This document shows positions 1 through 9,723 of a DNA stretch of 64,000 nucleotides, in pieces. The notes under the pieces were generated by a model that saw only the letters and a program-made list of their open reading frames with translations, made no database searches and was not told the origin of the DNA. Location: positions 3,091,001 to 3,155,000 of the forward strand of contig NZ_JAZHSB010000001.1 in assembly GCF_036924715.1 (NCBI RefSeq), read 5' to 3'. Positions within the stretch are counted from its first letter, which is position 1, and each line of letters starts with the position of its first letter. The position numbers and the translations under genes were made by a program. The DNA comes from Bradyrhizobium sp. AZCC 1721. GTDB taxonomy: Bacteria > Pseudomonadota > Alphaproteobacteria > Rhizobiales > Xanthobacteraceae.

Positions 1-192
1 CGCCTCCGACGACGGGTAGCACGCCGTTTCGCCCTCGACCGAGAGTGCCCGCTGGTCGAACAGCGCACGGGCAAAGAACGGCGAGCCCATCGCCTTCTGG
101 CAGTTTCGGCAATGGCAGATGCGGACGTTGAGCGGCTCGCCCTCGGTCTTGAACCGGACTGCGCCGCACAGGCATCCGCCTTCTCTGGTCAT
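1..192 (-). CDS. GFA / CENP-V domain protein (partial, runs off the window start)
   Basis: The visible 64 N-terminal residues carry the zinc-binding cysteines of the glutathione-dependent formaldehyde-activating (GFA) fold: [10 protein letters not shown] near the start, then [15 protein letters not shown]. This family binds zinc and sometimes a glutathione adduct; most members have no assigned substrate. The start is fixed by AGGAG about 7 nt upstream, which overlaps the TAG stop of the preceding SDR gene (gap 8 nt). It therefore looks like the last visible gene of the dehydratase-SDR-SDR operon. The C-terminus lies outside the window, so completeness cannot be judged. Family is clear; function in this operon is unknown. 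Confidence 0.82.
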   Translation of the reverse strand, partial: MTREGGCLCGAVRFKTEGEPLNVRICHCRNCQKAMGSPFFARALFDQRALSVEGETACYPSSEA

Positions 193-200
193 GGCCGCTC

Positions 201-947
201 CTAGTACGTCGCCCGGCCGCCCGAGATATCGAACACCGCGCCCGTCGAGAACGCGCAATCCTCCGACGACAGCCACGCCACCATCGCCGCGAGTTCTTCC
301 ACCAGCACAAAGCGCCCCTTCGGAATCTTCGACAGCATGAAATCGATATGCTGCTGGGTGAGCTGGTCGAAGATCGCGGTTTTCGCCGCCGCCGGCGTCA
401 CCGCGTTGACGAGGATGTCGTGCTGCGCGAGTTCCTTGCCGAGCGACTTGGTCAGCGCGATCAGGCCGGCCTTCGAGGCCGAATAATGCGCCGCGTTGGG
501 ATTGCCTTCCTTGCCGGCGATGGAAGCGATGTTGACGATGCGGCCGTATTTTTGCTGCAGCATCGCAGGCACTACCGCCTTGCAGCAGATGAAGGGGCCG
601 TCGAGATTGATGCGCAGCACCTTGCGCCATTCCTCAAGGTCGGTCTCCCAGACCGTCTTGTTGACGCCGGCGATGCCGGCATTGTTGACGAGGATGTCGA
701 TCCTGCCGAGCGCCGTCAGCGTTTCGTCGCGGGTCTTCTCGACAGCGGCGAAGTCAGAGACATCGACCTTGAAGGCGGATACGGCCGGGCCGATTTCCTT
801 CGCGGTTCTTTCCGCGAGCGGCAGGTCAAAATCCCAGATCGCGACCTTCGCACCCGATGCGACGAAGCGTTCGGTGATCGCGCGCCCAAAACCCTGCGCC
901 CCGCCGGTGACGACGGCGCAACGGCCGTTCAGATCGATCTTGTTCAT
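201..947 (-). CDS. SDR family NAD(P)-dependent oxidoreductase (FabG-like), 248 aa
   Basis: A classical short-chain dehydrogenase: cofactor motif TGGAQGFG at residues 14-21, NNAG at 88-91, catalytic Ser142, Tyr155 and Lys159 (YSASK), and a C-terminal GG near residue 243. It is expected to oxidise or reduce a hydroxyl/keto group in the cytoplasm with NAD(P). The ATG at 947 is preceded by AAAGGG; an open frame extends far upstream to 1304 but overlaps the next SDR gene and is not credible. It lies 26 nt after another SDR gene and downstream of a sugar-acid dehydratase, so a sugar or aldonate dehydrogenase role is likely. General family names such as 3-oxoacyl-ACP reductase should not be taken as function. 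Confidence 0.9.
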   Translation of the reverse strand: MNKIDLNGRCAVVTGGAQGFGRAITERFVASGAKVAIWDFDLPLAERTAKEIGPAVSAFKVDVSDFAAVEKTRDETLTALGRIDILVNNAGIAGVNKTVWETDLEEWRKVLRINLDGPFICCKAVVPAMLQQKYGRIVNIASIAGKEGNPNAAHYSASKAGLIALTKSLGKELAQHDILVNAVTPAAAKTAIFDQLTQQHIDFMLSKIPKGRFVLVEELAAMVAWLSSEDCAFSTGAVFDISGGRATY

Positions 948-973
948 GCTGGAACCCTTTGACAGCGTGGACG

Positions 974-1705
974 TCAGAGCATGTAGCCGCCATCGACGAC
1001 GAGGTCGACACCAGTGGTGAACGCGGCTTCGTCGCTCGCAAGATAGATCGCCATGGCCGCGATTTCCTCTGCGGTGCCCAGCCGCCCCATCTTCTGGCGA
1101 GCGATGAACATCTCTTTGCCCTGCGGGCCGACGGCCGCGGCGCGATCGAGCATCGAGGGTGTCTCCACGGTGCCGGGGCAGATGCTGTTGCAGCGGATGC
1201 CCTGGGTGATGAAGTCGAGCGCAACCGCGCGCGTGAGCAACGAAACCGCCGCCTTGGACGCACTGTAGACATAACGGTTGGCCGGTGGCCTCAACGCCGC
1301 GCAAGACGAGATGTTGACGATGCTGCCGCCTCCGCCCGCCAGCATCGCCGGCAGAAATGCCTTGATGGTCCGGTGCATGGATTTGACGTTGAGGTCGAAC
1401 GAGAAGTCCCAGTCCTCTTCCGAACAGTCCAGGATGGTTCCGTGGTGCACGAAGCCCGCCGCGTTGAGCAGGATGTCGATCTTTCCAATGCGCTTGGCGA
1501 AGGCGACGACCTCGGCGGTGCTGCGAACGTCAAGTCGTGCCGTCTCGGCGACGCCTTCCTTGTCCAGGGTGGCGATGCCGCTTTCATTGATGTCAGTGGC
1601 GATCACCGTGGCGCCTTCGCGCGCGAATGCTATTGCGCATGCCCGGCCGATGCCCGCCGCTGCGGCGGTGACAACAGCGCGCTTTCCCTTCAGTCGATCT
1701 GACAT
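974..1705 (-). CDS. SDR oxidoreductase resembling 2-keto-3-deoxy-L-fuconate dehydrogenase / BDH2, 243 aa
   Basis: The cofactor motif is TAAAAGIG (residues 13-20), with Ala replacing the first Gly of TGxxxGxG, and NAAG replaces NNAG at 81-84. Both changes, plus FVHHGTILDC (85-94) and GIRCNSICPGTVETPS (169-184), are shared with the BDH2/DHRS6 branch as I recall it. That branch includes bacterial 2-keto-3-deoxy-L-fuconate dehydrogenases. The catalytic Tyr147 and Lys151 are present. The start has AGAGGAAAAG upstream. It follows the IlvD-type dehydratase, whose product would be a 2-keto-3-deoxy acid, so oxidation at C4 of that product is the natural reading. The hydrolase that would follow in the L-fucose route is not in the window. 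Substrate is inferred. Confidence 0.85.
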   Translation of the reverse strand: MSDRLKGKRAVVTAAAAGIGRACAIAFAREGATVIATDINESGIATLDKEGVAETARLDVRSTAEVVAFAKRIGKIDILLNAAGFVHHGTILDCSEEDWDFSFDLNVKSMHRTIKAFLPAMLAGGGGSIVNISSCAALRPPANRYVYSASKAAVSLLTRAVALDFITQGIRCNSICPGTVETPSMLDRAAAVGPQGKEMFIARQKMGRLGTAEEIAAMAIYLASDEAAFTTGVDLVVDGGYML

Positions 1706-1728
1706 GTTTTTCTTTTCCTCTTGTTCTT

Positions 1729-1843
1729 CGTCATTGCGAGGAGCTCGCGACCAAATTGCAAAGCAATTTTGCGCTGAAGCGACGAAGCAATCCATTTTTT
1801 CCTGCGCGGAGGCATGGATTGCTTCGCTTCGCTCGCAATGACG
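1729..1843. repeat. Intergenic palindromic repeat, family A (copy 1)
   Basis: The element starts CGTCATTGCGAGGAGC and ends GCTCGCAATGACG, so its ends are inverted complements; the interior has GAAGCAATCCAT and its complement ATGGATTGCTTC. It sits between the dehydratase and SDR2 on the same strand. Five more copies occur in the window at 16583, 39784, 47759, 48972 and 62938. It can fold into a long hairpin and could act in RNA stability or transcript tapering. Confidence 0.9.
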
Positions 1844-1850
1844 GCGCTAA

Positions 1851-3671
1851 CTAGTGATTGTCCCGCGCCACGCCGACCGTGCCGGCGATATTCTGATAAC
1901 GCGTGGCGAGCTCCATGCAGGCGCCGGTGGCCTGCTGTCCGACGGTCGAGCGGTAGAGCTCCTGCCACGGCGTCTGGTGGGCCGGGTAGGGGAAGCCACC
2001 CTTGTCCTTCAGCTCGGCGCGGCGCTTCTTCAATTCATCGCTCGAGATCAGGATGTTGGCATCGCCCGTGTTGAGGTCGATGCGAACCTTGTCGCCGGTT
2101 CGCAAGATCGCCAGGCCGCCGTCGGCGGCGGCCTCGGGCGATGCGTTGAGGATCGAGGGCGAACCCGAGGTGCCGGACTGCCTTCCGTCGCCGATGCAGG
2201 GCAGGGAAAGAATGCCGCGTTTGATCAGCGCCGCCGGCGGCTGCATGTTGACGACCTCGGCGCCGCCGGGATAGCCGATCGGCCCGGCGCCGCGGATGAA
2301 CAGGACGCAGTGCTCGTCTATATCGAGTGAGGGGTCGTCGATCCGGTGGTGATAGTCTTCCGGGCCTTCGAACACGATGGCGCGGCCCTCGAACGCATTC
2401 GGGTCTTTCGGATTGATCAAATAGCGGTCGCGGAATTCCTTTGAAATCACGCTGGTCTTCATGATTGCGGAATCGAACAGGTTGCCGCGCAGCACCAGGA
2501 AGCCTGCATCCTTCACCAGCGGCTTGTCGTAGCTCCAGATCACGTCGCCGTCGGGCTTTGGCGCCTCGCGGCAGTTGTCGCCGATGGTGCGGCCGTTGAC
2601 CGTGACGGCGTCTTCGTGGATGCGCTTGTGCGCCATCAATTCGCGCACCACCGCCGGCACGCCGCCGGCGCGATGGTATTCCTCGCCGAGATAGAAGCCG
2701 GCCGGCTGCATGTTCACCAAGAGCGGGATGTCATGGCCGTGCTTCTGCCAGTCGTCGATCGAGAGCTCGACACCGATATGCCGCGCCAGCGCGTTGATAT
2801 GGATCGGCGCGTTGGTCGAGCCGCCGATCGCCGAATTCACCGCGATGCAGTTCTCGAACGCCTTGCGGGTCAGGATGTCGGAGGGCTTGAGATCCTCCCA
2901 GACCATTTCGACGATCCGTTTGCCCGTCTCGTAGGCGATCTGGCCGCGCTCGCGATGCGGCGCCGGGATCGCCGCGCAGCCCGGCAGCGACATGCCAAGC
3001 GCTTCCGCCAGCGAGTTCATGGTCGAGGCGGTGCCCATGGTGTTGCAATGGCCGACCGAGGGGGTCGAGGAGGCCACGAGCTCGATGAACCCGTTGTAGT
3101 CGATCTCGCCCGCGGCAAGCATCTCGCGGGCTTTCCAAACGATGGTGCCTGAACCGGTGCGCTCGCCGTTGTGCCAGCCGTTCAGCATCGGGCCGCCCGA
3201 GAGCACGATCGCGGGTAGATTGACGGTCGCCGCCGCCATCAGGCAGGCCGGCGTGGTCTTGTCGCAGCCGGTGGTCAGCACCACGCCGTCAAGCGGATAG
3301 CCGAACAGGATTTCGACCAGGCCGAGATAGGCCAGGTTGCGGTCGAGCGCCGCCGTCGGCCGCTTGCCGGTCTCCTGGATCGGATGCGTCGGGAATTCCA
3401 TGGCGATGCCGCCGGCGGCCCGAATGCCCTCGCGTACGCGATGCGCCAGTTCGAGATGGTGGCGGTTGCACGGGGAGAGGTCGTTGCCGGTCTGGGCGAT
3501 GCCGATGATCGGCTTGCCGGATTGCAATTCCTCCCGGGTCAGGCCGTAATTGAGGTAGCGCTCAAGATAGAGCGCCGTCATTCCCGGATTATGCGGATTA
3601 TCGAACCACTCGAGGGAACGTAGTCTTCGGCTCTTGCCATTGGTGGCAGTCTTGTTGTCGTTCTTTTTCAT
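1851..3671 (-). CDS. IlvD/EDD family dehydratase, D-xylonate-dehydratase type, 606 aa
   Basis: This enzyme should remove water from an aldonic acid to give a 2-keto-3-deoxy acid, using a [2Fe-2S] cluster and Mg2+. Three cluster cysteines are visible: Cys68 (SPCNR), Cys136 (TTGCDKTTP) and Cys209 ([11 protein letters not shown]). Their spacing of 68 and 73 residues matches what I recall of Caulobacter XylD, which also shares stretches such as MTALYLER and [11 protein letters not shown]. The ATG at 3671 has a strong GGGAGGAA site; an upstream in-frame start at 3713 lacks one. It is the first gene of the operon with two SDRs and GFA. The true substrate (xylonate, arabinonate, fuconate, gluconate) cannot be told from sequence. 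Confidence 0.92.
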   Translation of the reverse strand: MKKNDNKTATNGKSRRLRSLEWFDNPHNPGMTALYLERYLNYGLTREELQSGKPIIGIAQTGNDLSPCNRHHLELAHRVREGIRAAGGIAMEFPTHPIQETGKRPTAALDRNLAYLGLVEILFGYPLDGVVLTTGCDKTTPACLMAAATVNLPAIVLSGGPMLNGWHNGERTGSGTIVWKAREMLAAGEIDYNGFIELVASSTPSVGHCNTMGTASTMNSLAEALGMSLPGCAAIPAPHRERGQIAYETGKRIVEMVWEDLKPSDILTRKAFENCIAVNSAIGGSTNAPIHINALARHIGVELSIDDWQKHGHDIPLLVNMQPAGFYLGEEYHRAGGVPAVVRELMAHKRIHEDAVTVNGRTIGDNCREAPKPDGDVIWSYDKPLVKDAGFLVLRGNLFDSAIMKTSVISKEFRDRYLINPKDPNAFEGRAIVFEGPEDYHHRIDDPSLDIDEHCVLFIRGAGPIGYPGGAEVVNMQPPAALIKRGILSLPCIGDGRQSGTSGSPSILNASPEAAADGGLAILRTGDKVRIDLNTGDANILISSDELKKRRAELKDKGGFPYPAHQTPWQELYRSTVGQQATGACMELATRYQNIAGTVGVARDNH

Positions 3672-3801
3672 TGGTTCCTCCCGCACTGCAAGCTCATGGG
3701 CGGCTAAAATCACGGCGGCGATTGCACCATGCTGAAAATTTCATCCGCTGCAACGCGCTTCGCCCGTGTCCTACTGGGCAACCGATCTTAGTTCGGGCCA
3801 A

Positions 3802-3817
3802 AAGATAGCGCTACCAT
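3802..3817. promoter_or_regulatory. Candidate LacI-family operator upstream of the dehydratase
   Basis: AAGATAGCGCTACCAT is a degenerate palindrome around the central GC of AGCGCT, as LacI-family operators are. The 14-base part from 3804 matches a site at 4933-4946 at 13 of 14 positions. It lies just past the LacI-type stop codon and about 130 nt before the dehydratase start. Assignment to the neighbouring repressor is inferred. Confidence 0.6.
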
Positions 3818-3830
3818 TTTCTATCCGCGC

Positions 3831-4889
3831 TCAATCTATGCCCACAGACCCGGCCATCACGGTGCTTTGTCGCATTGAGCTTTCACGGACCACCAACTGA
3901 AAGCCGAGGTCGAGCACCGGCGTCTGGGGGCGACGGCCTTCGATCGCGTCGATCACCATGGTGACGGCGTGCCGGCCCATTTCATAGCGATTGGTTCGCA
4001 CGCTGGTGAGCGAGGGGACCGCGGCGGCGGTGAATTCCAGGTCGTTGAAGCCGACAATGGCCAGGTCACGGGGAATCGATATCTGCCGACGCTGGCATTC
4101 GAAGAGAACGCCGAGCGCGAGGTCGTCATTGACGCAGAAGACCGCGTCGATATCGGGCGTCTGGGCAAGGAGGTCGGCGAACAGTGTTCCGCCAAGCGTG
4201 ACGGTTGTGGGTACGGAAGTGGTGACGATGAGGTTCGGGTCGAACAGCGAGGCCGCTTTCATGGCATCACGATACCCTTCGAACCGCCGCTGCACGCGGG
4301 GGTCCATTCGCGCACCGAGAAATCCGATGCGGCGGCGTCCCTGCTCGAGGATGTGCGAAATCGCCGCAGAAGCTGCATCGTAGTGCGAAAAGCCGACCAT
4401 CATGTCGACAGGACTGTCGCCGATCTCCATGATCTGCGTGACCGGGCAATTCATCGACTCCAGGATCGTGCGCGATTCCGCGGTTTGGTTGATGCCGGTG
4501 ACGATCAATCCCGCAGGCTTCTGCGCCCGAAACAGGCGCAGCAGCTTTTCCTCCTGCAGGATGCTGTAGCGCGTGTTGGCAAGTTGAATGGTGTAGCGGC
4601 TACCTTCGGAGGAATCGTAGATGCCGCGCAACACATCGGCGAACACGTTGTTGGTGAGAGAAGGAATGACGACGCCGATGACTTCGGTACGGTGCGAAGC
4701 GAGGGCGCGCGCAGCGAGATTGGGTACGTAACCCAGTTCCTTCACGGCGCTGTCGACGCGTTCCCGCTTGCTAAGCGACAGCGCTTCGGGGTTCCTGAAA
4801 AAACGTGATGCCGTGATTGGACTGACGCCAGCGAGCTTTGCGACCTCGGTGAGGCGGATTTTGCCAGACTTTGTCTGTTTTCGTCCCAT
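3831..4889 (-). CDS. LacI-family transcriptional repressor, 352 aa
   Basis: The N-terminus has the LacI helix-turn-helix and hinge: LTEVAKLAGVSPITASRFFR at about residues 13-32 and YVPNLAARALAS near 54-65. A periplasmic-binding-protein-like effector domain follows from about residue 70 (VIGVVIPSLTNNVFADVL) to the end, with the usual GFNDLEF segment. Such proteins sense a sugar or sugar acid in the cytoplasm and release DNA on binding. It lies between the dehydratase operon (same strand) and the divergent ABC transporter. Two near-identical operator-like motifs flank it, at 3802 and 4931, which suggests it controls both arms. The effector is unknown. Confidence 0.93.
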   Translation of the reverse strand: MGRKQTKSGKIRLTEVAKLAGVSPITASRFFRNPEALSLSKRERVDSAVKELGYVPNLAARALASHRTEVIGVVIPSLTNNVFADVLRGIYDSSEGSRYTIQLANTRYSILQEEKLLRLFRAQKPAGLIVTGINQTAESRTILESMNCPVTQIMEIGDSPVDMMVGFSHYDAASAAISHILEQGRRRIGFLGARMDPRVQRRFEGYRDAMKAASLFDPNLIVTTSVPTTVTLGGTLFADLLAQTPDIDAVFCVNDDLALGVLFECQRRQISIPRDLAIVGFNDLEFTAAAVPSLTSVRTNRYEMGRHAVTMVIDAIEGRRPQTPVLDLGFQLVVRESSMRQSTVMAGSVGID

Positions 4890-4930
4890 CTTGCGCTCAT
4901 ATCACAACAAATTAGACGTTTGAACAATTA

Positions 4931-4959
4931 TTGACAGCGCTACCATCGGATTGCTAAAA
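4931..4959 (+). promoter_or_regulatory. Candidate sigma-70 promoter with overlapping LacI-type operator
   Basis: TTGACA at 4931-4936 is a consensus -35 hexamer. It is followed after 17 nt by CTAAAA as a weak -10. The operator-like GACAGCGCTACCAT (4933-4946) covers the -35 and spacer, a placement that would give direct repression. The first gene of the ABC operon begins about 125 nt downstream. Seen in sequence; activity is inferred. Confidence 0.6.
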
Positions 4960-5082
4960 GCCGCCAAACTGCGGATGATAATGACCGTTGAATTCGACTT
5001 CCGGCATTAGAGTCGAAAAGACAGCATGGCGTCGTCGCCCGTCTGTGGCGCCACAAAACAGAAAATGAGGGGAGAGAGTTCG

Positions 5083-6150
<1,068 letters not shown>

Positions 6151-6205
6151 GCATTAACCAAATGGGCTGAGCAATAACGAAAAATATTCAAAGGGAGGAT
6201 GGACT

Positions 6206-7525
6206 ATGAATGACTTTACTCGCCGCTCGCTGCTTCAAGGCGGCACCGCGCTGGCAGCCGCGGGCGCGCTGACCGGACCCGCACTGCTCGATTTCGCCAA
6301 GGCCTGGGCGCAGGCTTCGCCCTGGAAGGCGGAGCAGGGCGCCAAGCTCACGGTGATGCGCTGGAAGCGCTTCGTGCCGGCGGAGGACGAGGCCTTCAAC
6401 GCCATGGTGGCCGCGTTCAAAGCCGCGACCGGCACCGAAATGAACGTGTTCTCGGAGTCGTTCGAGGACGTGCAGCCGAAGGCATCCGTTGCCGCCAACA
6501 CCGGCTCGGGCCTCGACCTCGCCTGGGGTCTGCACACGCTGCCGCAATTGTTCCCAACCAAGGTCCTGAAGCTGAACGATGTTGCCGATTACCTCGGCAA
6601 GAAATATGGCGGCTGGACCGATGCGGCGCAGAAGACCTGCATGCTCGGTAATGACTGGCTTGGCATTCCTGTCGCCACTGTTGGCGGCTACATGACCTAC
6701 CGCAAGTCGGCGACTGACAAGGCCGGCTTCAAGGAATTCCCCAAGGATTTCCCGAGCTTCCTCGAGATGTGCAAGGCGCTGAAGGCGAACAACATGCCGG
6801 CCGGCTTTGCGCTTGGGCACGCCTCCGGCGACGCCAACGCCTGGCTGCACTGGATCCTCTGGGGCCATAACGCCTGGACTGTCGACAAGAGCGACAAGGT
6901 GAGCATCAATTCGCCAGAAACGGTCAAGGCTCTGGAGTACTGCAAGGCGCTGTCGGACACGTTCATCCCGGGGGTTGCGTCGTGGAACGACTCCTCGAAC
7001 AACAAGGCGTTCCTGGCTGGCGAACTCTATGTCACCTCCAATGGCATCTCGATCTACGTCGCGGCCAAGGACGATGCTAGCAAGAAGGATCTCGCCGAAG
7101 ACACCTACCATGCCCTGTGGCCGGTGGGTCCGATTGGCAAGCCGACCGAGTTGCAGCTCGCGGTTCCGATCCTGGCGTTCAACTTCACCAAATATCCGAA
7201 TGCGGCGAAGGCGTTCGTAGCCTTCATGCTGGAGAAGGAAAACTTCGAGAAGTGGCTCTCCGGAGCGCGCGGCTATCTGACCCACACGCTGAACGCCTAT
7301 GACTCGGCGCCGGTCTGGACCGCGGATCCGAAGAACGCGGTGTTTGCTCAGGCCAGCAAGCGCGCGCTGCCGGCCTCCGGCATCGGTACGCCCGGCGAGA
7401 AGGCGGCAACCGCGATTGCCGATTTCATCGTGGTCGACATGTTCGCCAACTACTGCACCGGCGCCAAGGATGCCAAGACGGCGATCGCGGAAGCCGAACG
7501 GCAATTGAAGCGCATCTATCGCTGA
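6206..7525 (+). CDS. Extracellular solute-binding protein, family 1, Tat-exported, 439 aa
   Basis: The N-terminus has a twin-arginine signal (TRRSLLQGGTALAAAGAL), with likely cleavage after AKAWAQA near residue 37. The mature part has the family 1 sugar-binding fold (LTVMRWKRFVPAEDEAFNAM), with aromatic residues typical of sugar sites such as WLHWILWGHNAW near 214-225. It delivers substrate to the two permeases downstream. GGGAGG precedes the ATG. A stable hairpin follows the stop codon and may let this gene be expressed above the permeases. The ligand is presumably the sugar or sugar acid degraded by the flanking enzymes. Confidence 0.94.
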   Translation: MNDFTRRSLLQGGTALAAAGALTGPALLDFAKAWAQASPWKAEQGAKLTVMRWKRFVPAEDEAFNAMVAAFKAATGTEMNVFSESFEDVQPKASVAANTGSGLDLAWGLHTLPQLFPTKVLKLNDVADYLGKKYGGWTDAAQKTCMLGNDWLGIPVATVGGYMTYRKSATDKAGFKEFPKDFPSFLEMCKALKANNMPAGFALGHASGDANAWLHWILWGHNAWTVDKSDKVSINSPETVKALEYCKALSDTFIPGVASWNDSSNNKAFLAGELYVTSNGISIYVAAKDDASKKDLAEDTYHALWPVGPIGKPTELQLAVPILAFNFTKYPNAAKAFVAFMLEKENFEKWLSGARGYLTHTLNAYDSAPVWTADPKNAVFAQASKRALPASGIGTPGEKAATAIADFIVVDMFANYCTGAKDAKTAIAEAERQLKRIYR

Positions 7526-7533
7526 CAAAACCG

Positions 7534-7562
7534 GAGCGGGCGGCGAACGTCGCCGTCCGCTC
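7534..7562 (+). terminator. Intra-operon hairpin after the binding-protein gene
   Basis: GAGCGGGCGGCGA pairs with TCGCCGTCCGCTC across an ACG loop: 13 pairs with one G.U. There is no U-tract. It lies 8 nt after the binding-protein stop and before the first permease, the usual place of an RNA-stabilising or partially terminating structure in ABC operons. Confidence 0.65.
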
Positions 7563-7647
7563 TGTCAATACAGGCGTGATCCGGAAAGGTGAGGACGGCT
7601 TTCCGGCAAGTCACGCGCAGCAAGAAGCCGTAATCGGGACATCAGGC

Positions 7648-8607
7648 ATGGCTGACATCGCAATCGCGCCACGACGCGCCAAGACGGAGATCCGCGAGGC
7701 CAGTGCGTGGGACCAGCTCAAGCACAACCGTAACTGGCTGGGCTTCTGGTTCATGGTGCCCGCGCTGGCCTTCCTGATCTTCTTTCTGGCCTATCCGCTT
7801 GGCCTTGGTATCTGGCTCTCATTCACGGATACACGTATTGGCCGGGTAGGGCAGTTTGTCGGGACCGAGAACTACGAATGGCTGTGGGATGACGCGATCT
7901 TCTGGCTTTCGGTATTCAACACGCTTCTCTACACGTTTATCGCGAGCGCCATCAAATTCGGAATAGGGCTCTATCTGGCCCTGCTGTTGAACGAGAACAT
8001 GCCGTTCAAGGCGATGCTGCGCGCGTTGGTGCTGATTCCCTTCATCGTGCCGACAGTACTATCGGCGCTGGCATTCTGGTGGATCTTCGATTCTCAATTC
8101 TCGATCATCTCGTGGTCGTTGAAGCAGATGGGCCTGATCACCCAGAACATCAATTTCCTCGGCGACACGACCTGGGCCCGCATTTGCGTAATCTTCGCCA
8201 ATATCTGGCGCGGCGTGCCGTTCGTCGCGATCACGCTGCTCGCGGGCCTGCAGACCGTGCAGCCGTCGCTCTATGAGGCCGCGACGCTCGATGGCGCGTC
8301 GCGCTGGCAGATGTTCCGCTTCATCACCTATCCGCTGTTGACGCCGATCATCGCCGTCGTGATGACGTTCTCGGTGCTGTTCACCTTCACCGACTTCCAG
8401 TTGATCTGGGCGATGACGCGGGGCGGCCCGGTCAATGCCACGCATCTGATGGCGACCCTGTCGTACCAGCGCGCGATCATCGCGGGTCAGTTGGGCGAGG
8501 GCGCGGCGATCTCGAGCGCGATGATCCCGTTCCTCCTCGCCGCCATCATGGTGTCTTGGTTCGGCCTGCAGCGCCGCAAGTGGCAGCAAGGGGAAAACAA
8601 TGACTGA
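7648..8607 (+). CDS. Sugar ABC transporter permease (MalF/UgpA type), 319 aa
   Basis: An inner-membrane permease with about six hydrophobic helices. The first is near residues 25-45 (WLGFWFMVPALAFLIFFLAY). The EAA loop that docks on the ATPase is seen in YEAATLDGASRWQMFRFITYP near 207-227. The ATG at 7648 is chosen because homologues begin shortly before the first helix; a GTG at 7576 would add 24 residues and cannot be excluded. Its stop overlaps the next permease start by 8 nt, so the two are translationally coupled and probably form a heterodimer. Confidence 0.93.
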   Translation: MADIAIAPRRAKTEIREASAWDQLKHNRNWLGFWFMVPALAFLIFFLAYPLGLGIWLSFTDTRIGRVGQFVGTENYEWLWDDAIFWLSVFNTLLYTFIASAIKFGIGLYLALLLNENMPFKAMLRALVLIPFIVPTVLSALAFWWIFDSQFSIISWSLKQMGLITQNINFLGDTTWARICVIFANIWRGVPFVAITLLAGLQTVQPSLYEAATLDGASRWQMFRFITYPLLTPIIAVVMTFSVLFTFTDFQLIWAMTRGGPVNATHLMATLSYQRAIIAGQLGEGAAISSAMIPFLLAAIMVSWFGLQRRKWQQGENND

Positions 8608-9535
8608 TCTCCCCACCTCACGGATCGATCTCAAGGCCGTCCTGCATGGCTCGGCGCCAACGATCGCGAAGGACGATCACAGCGAAGGCATGAGCTATCT
8701 GCAGTCGGTGCCGCGCCGGCTGGTGACGCTCTATCTGCCGTTGTCGATCATCGTCATCGTGCTGCTGTTCCCGTTCTACTGGATGGGGCTGACGGCGATC
8801 AAACCGGACGAGCAGTTGCTCGATCTCGACAAGTACAACCCGTTCTGGACCTGGAATCCGACCTTCAAGCACTTTTACAAGCTCCTGTTCGAAAGCCACT
8901 ATCCGATGTGGCTCTGGAACACGATGTATGTCGCGGTCTGCGCCACCATCCTGTCGATCATCGCGAGCGTGCTCGCGGCCTATGCCATCGTCCGGCTACG
9001 CTACAAGGGCGCCAATATGGTCGGCGGCCTGATCTTCCTGGCCTATCTGGTGCCGCCGTCGATCCTGTTCATTCCGCTGGCCACCGTCGTATTCCAGTAC
9101 GGCCTGTTCGACTCGCCGATGGCGTTGATCCTGACCTATCCGACCATCCTGATCCCGTTCTCGACCTGGCTGCTGATGGGCTACTTCAAGACCATCCCGT
9201 TCGAGCTGGAGGAATGCGCGCTGATCGATGGTGCCAGCCGTTGGCAGATCCTGATCAAGATCGTGCTGCCGCTGGCGATTCCCGGGCTGATCTCGGCGTT
9301 CATCTTCTGCTTCACGCTGTGCTGGAACGAGTTCATCTATGCGCTGACGTTCCTGCAATCGACCTCCAACAAGACGGTGCCGGTCGCAATCGTCAACGAA
9401 TTCGTCGATGGCGACATCTATCGCTGGGGCTCGCTGATGGCGGGTGCGCTGGCGGGCTCCTTGCCGCTCGTCATCCTTTATGCCTTCTTCGTCGAGCACT
9501 ATGTGTCGGCCATGACGGGAGCCGTGAAAGAGTGA
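8600..9535 (+). CDS. Sugar ABC transporter permease (MalG/UgpE type), 311 aa
   Basis: The second inner-membrane permease of the importer. A first helix lies near residues 46-66 (LYLPLSIIVIVLLFPFYWMG), and the EAA motif is ECALIDGASRWQILIKIVLP near 205-224. AAGGGG sits just before the ATG inside the end of the preceding gene. With the ATPase, binding protein and first permease it completes a four-gene importer. About 190 nt with a palindromic repeat separate it from the next gene, which may or may not share its transcript. Confidence 0.94.
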   Translation: MTDLPTSRIDLKAVLHGSAPTIAKDDHSEGMSYLQSVPRRLVTLYLPLSIIVIVLLFPFYWMGLTAIKPDEQLLDLDKYNPFWTWNPTFKHFYKLLFESHYPMWLWNTMYVAVCATILSIIASVLAAYAIVRLRYKGANMVGGLIFLAYLVPPSILFIPLATVVFQYGLFDSPMALILTYPTILIPFSTWLLMGYFKTIPFELEECALIDGASRWQILIKIVLPLAIPGLISAFIFCFTLCWNEFIYALTFLQSTSNKTVPVAIVNEFVDGDIYRWGSLMAGALAGSLPLVILYAFFVEHYVSAMTGAVKE

Positions 9536-9575
9536 GCGCGTAAGGTCCGCATCAAGAAATAGCAAAACTATCGCT

Positions 9576-9698
9576 GTCGTCCCTGCGAAAGCAGGGACCC
9601 ATAACAACCAGCGGCAATTGTTGAGACGAAGCCGTCAACCATGCCATCTTGATTGCATCGGCCGCGGCGTAGGGGTCCCGGCTCAAGACCGGGACGAC
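9576..9698. repeat. Intergenic palindromic repeat, family B (copy 1)
   Basis: The left part is a hairpin, GTCGTCCCTGCGAAAGCAGG, followed by GACCCATAAC. The right part is a second hairpin, GTCCCGGCTCAAGACCGGGAC, with a GACGAC tail. Two better matched inverted pairs occur at 13950 and 37116. It lies between the permease and the DenD-like gene. Confidence 0.75.
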
Positions 9699-9723
9699 CA
9701 GGTATGAAGAGGGAGTAGGGGTC

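Noticed and set aside
1706..1795. N-terminal extension of the SDR2 gene (MDCFVASAQN...)
   Set aside because: It translates the family A repeat; the same peptide arises near 16649. The ATG at 1705 with AGAGG is the real start.
7576..7647. Alternative GTG start of the first permease
   Set aside because: It adds 24 residues without a hydrophobic or conserved feature. The ATG at 7648 gives a typical N-terminus, though the ribosome site is weak.
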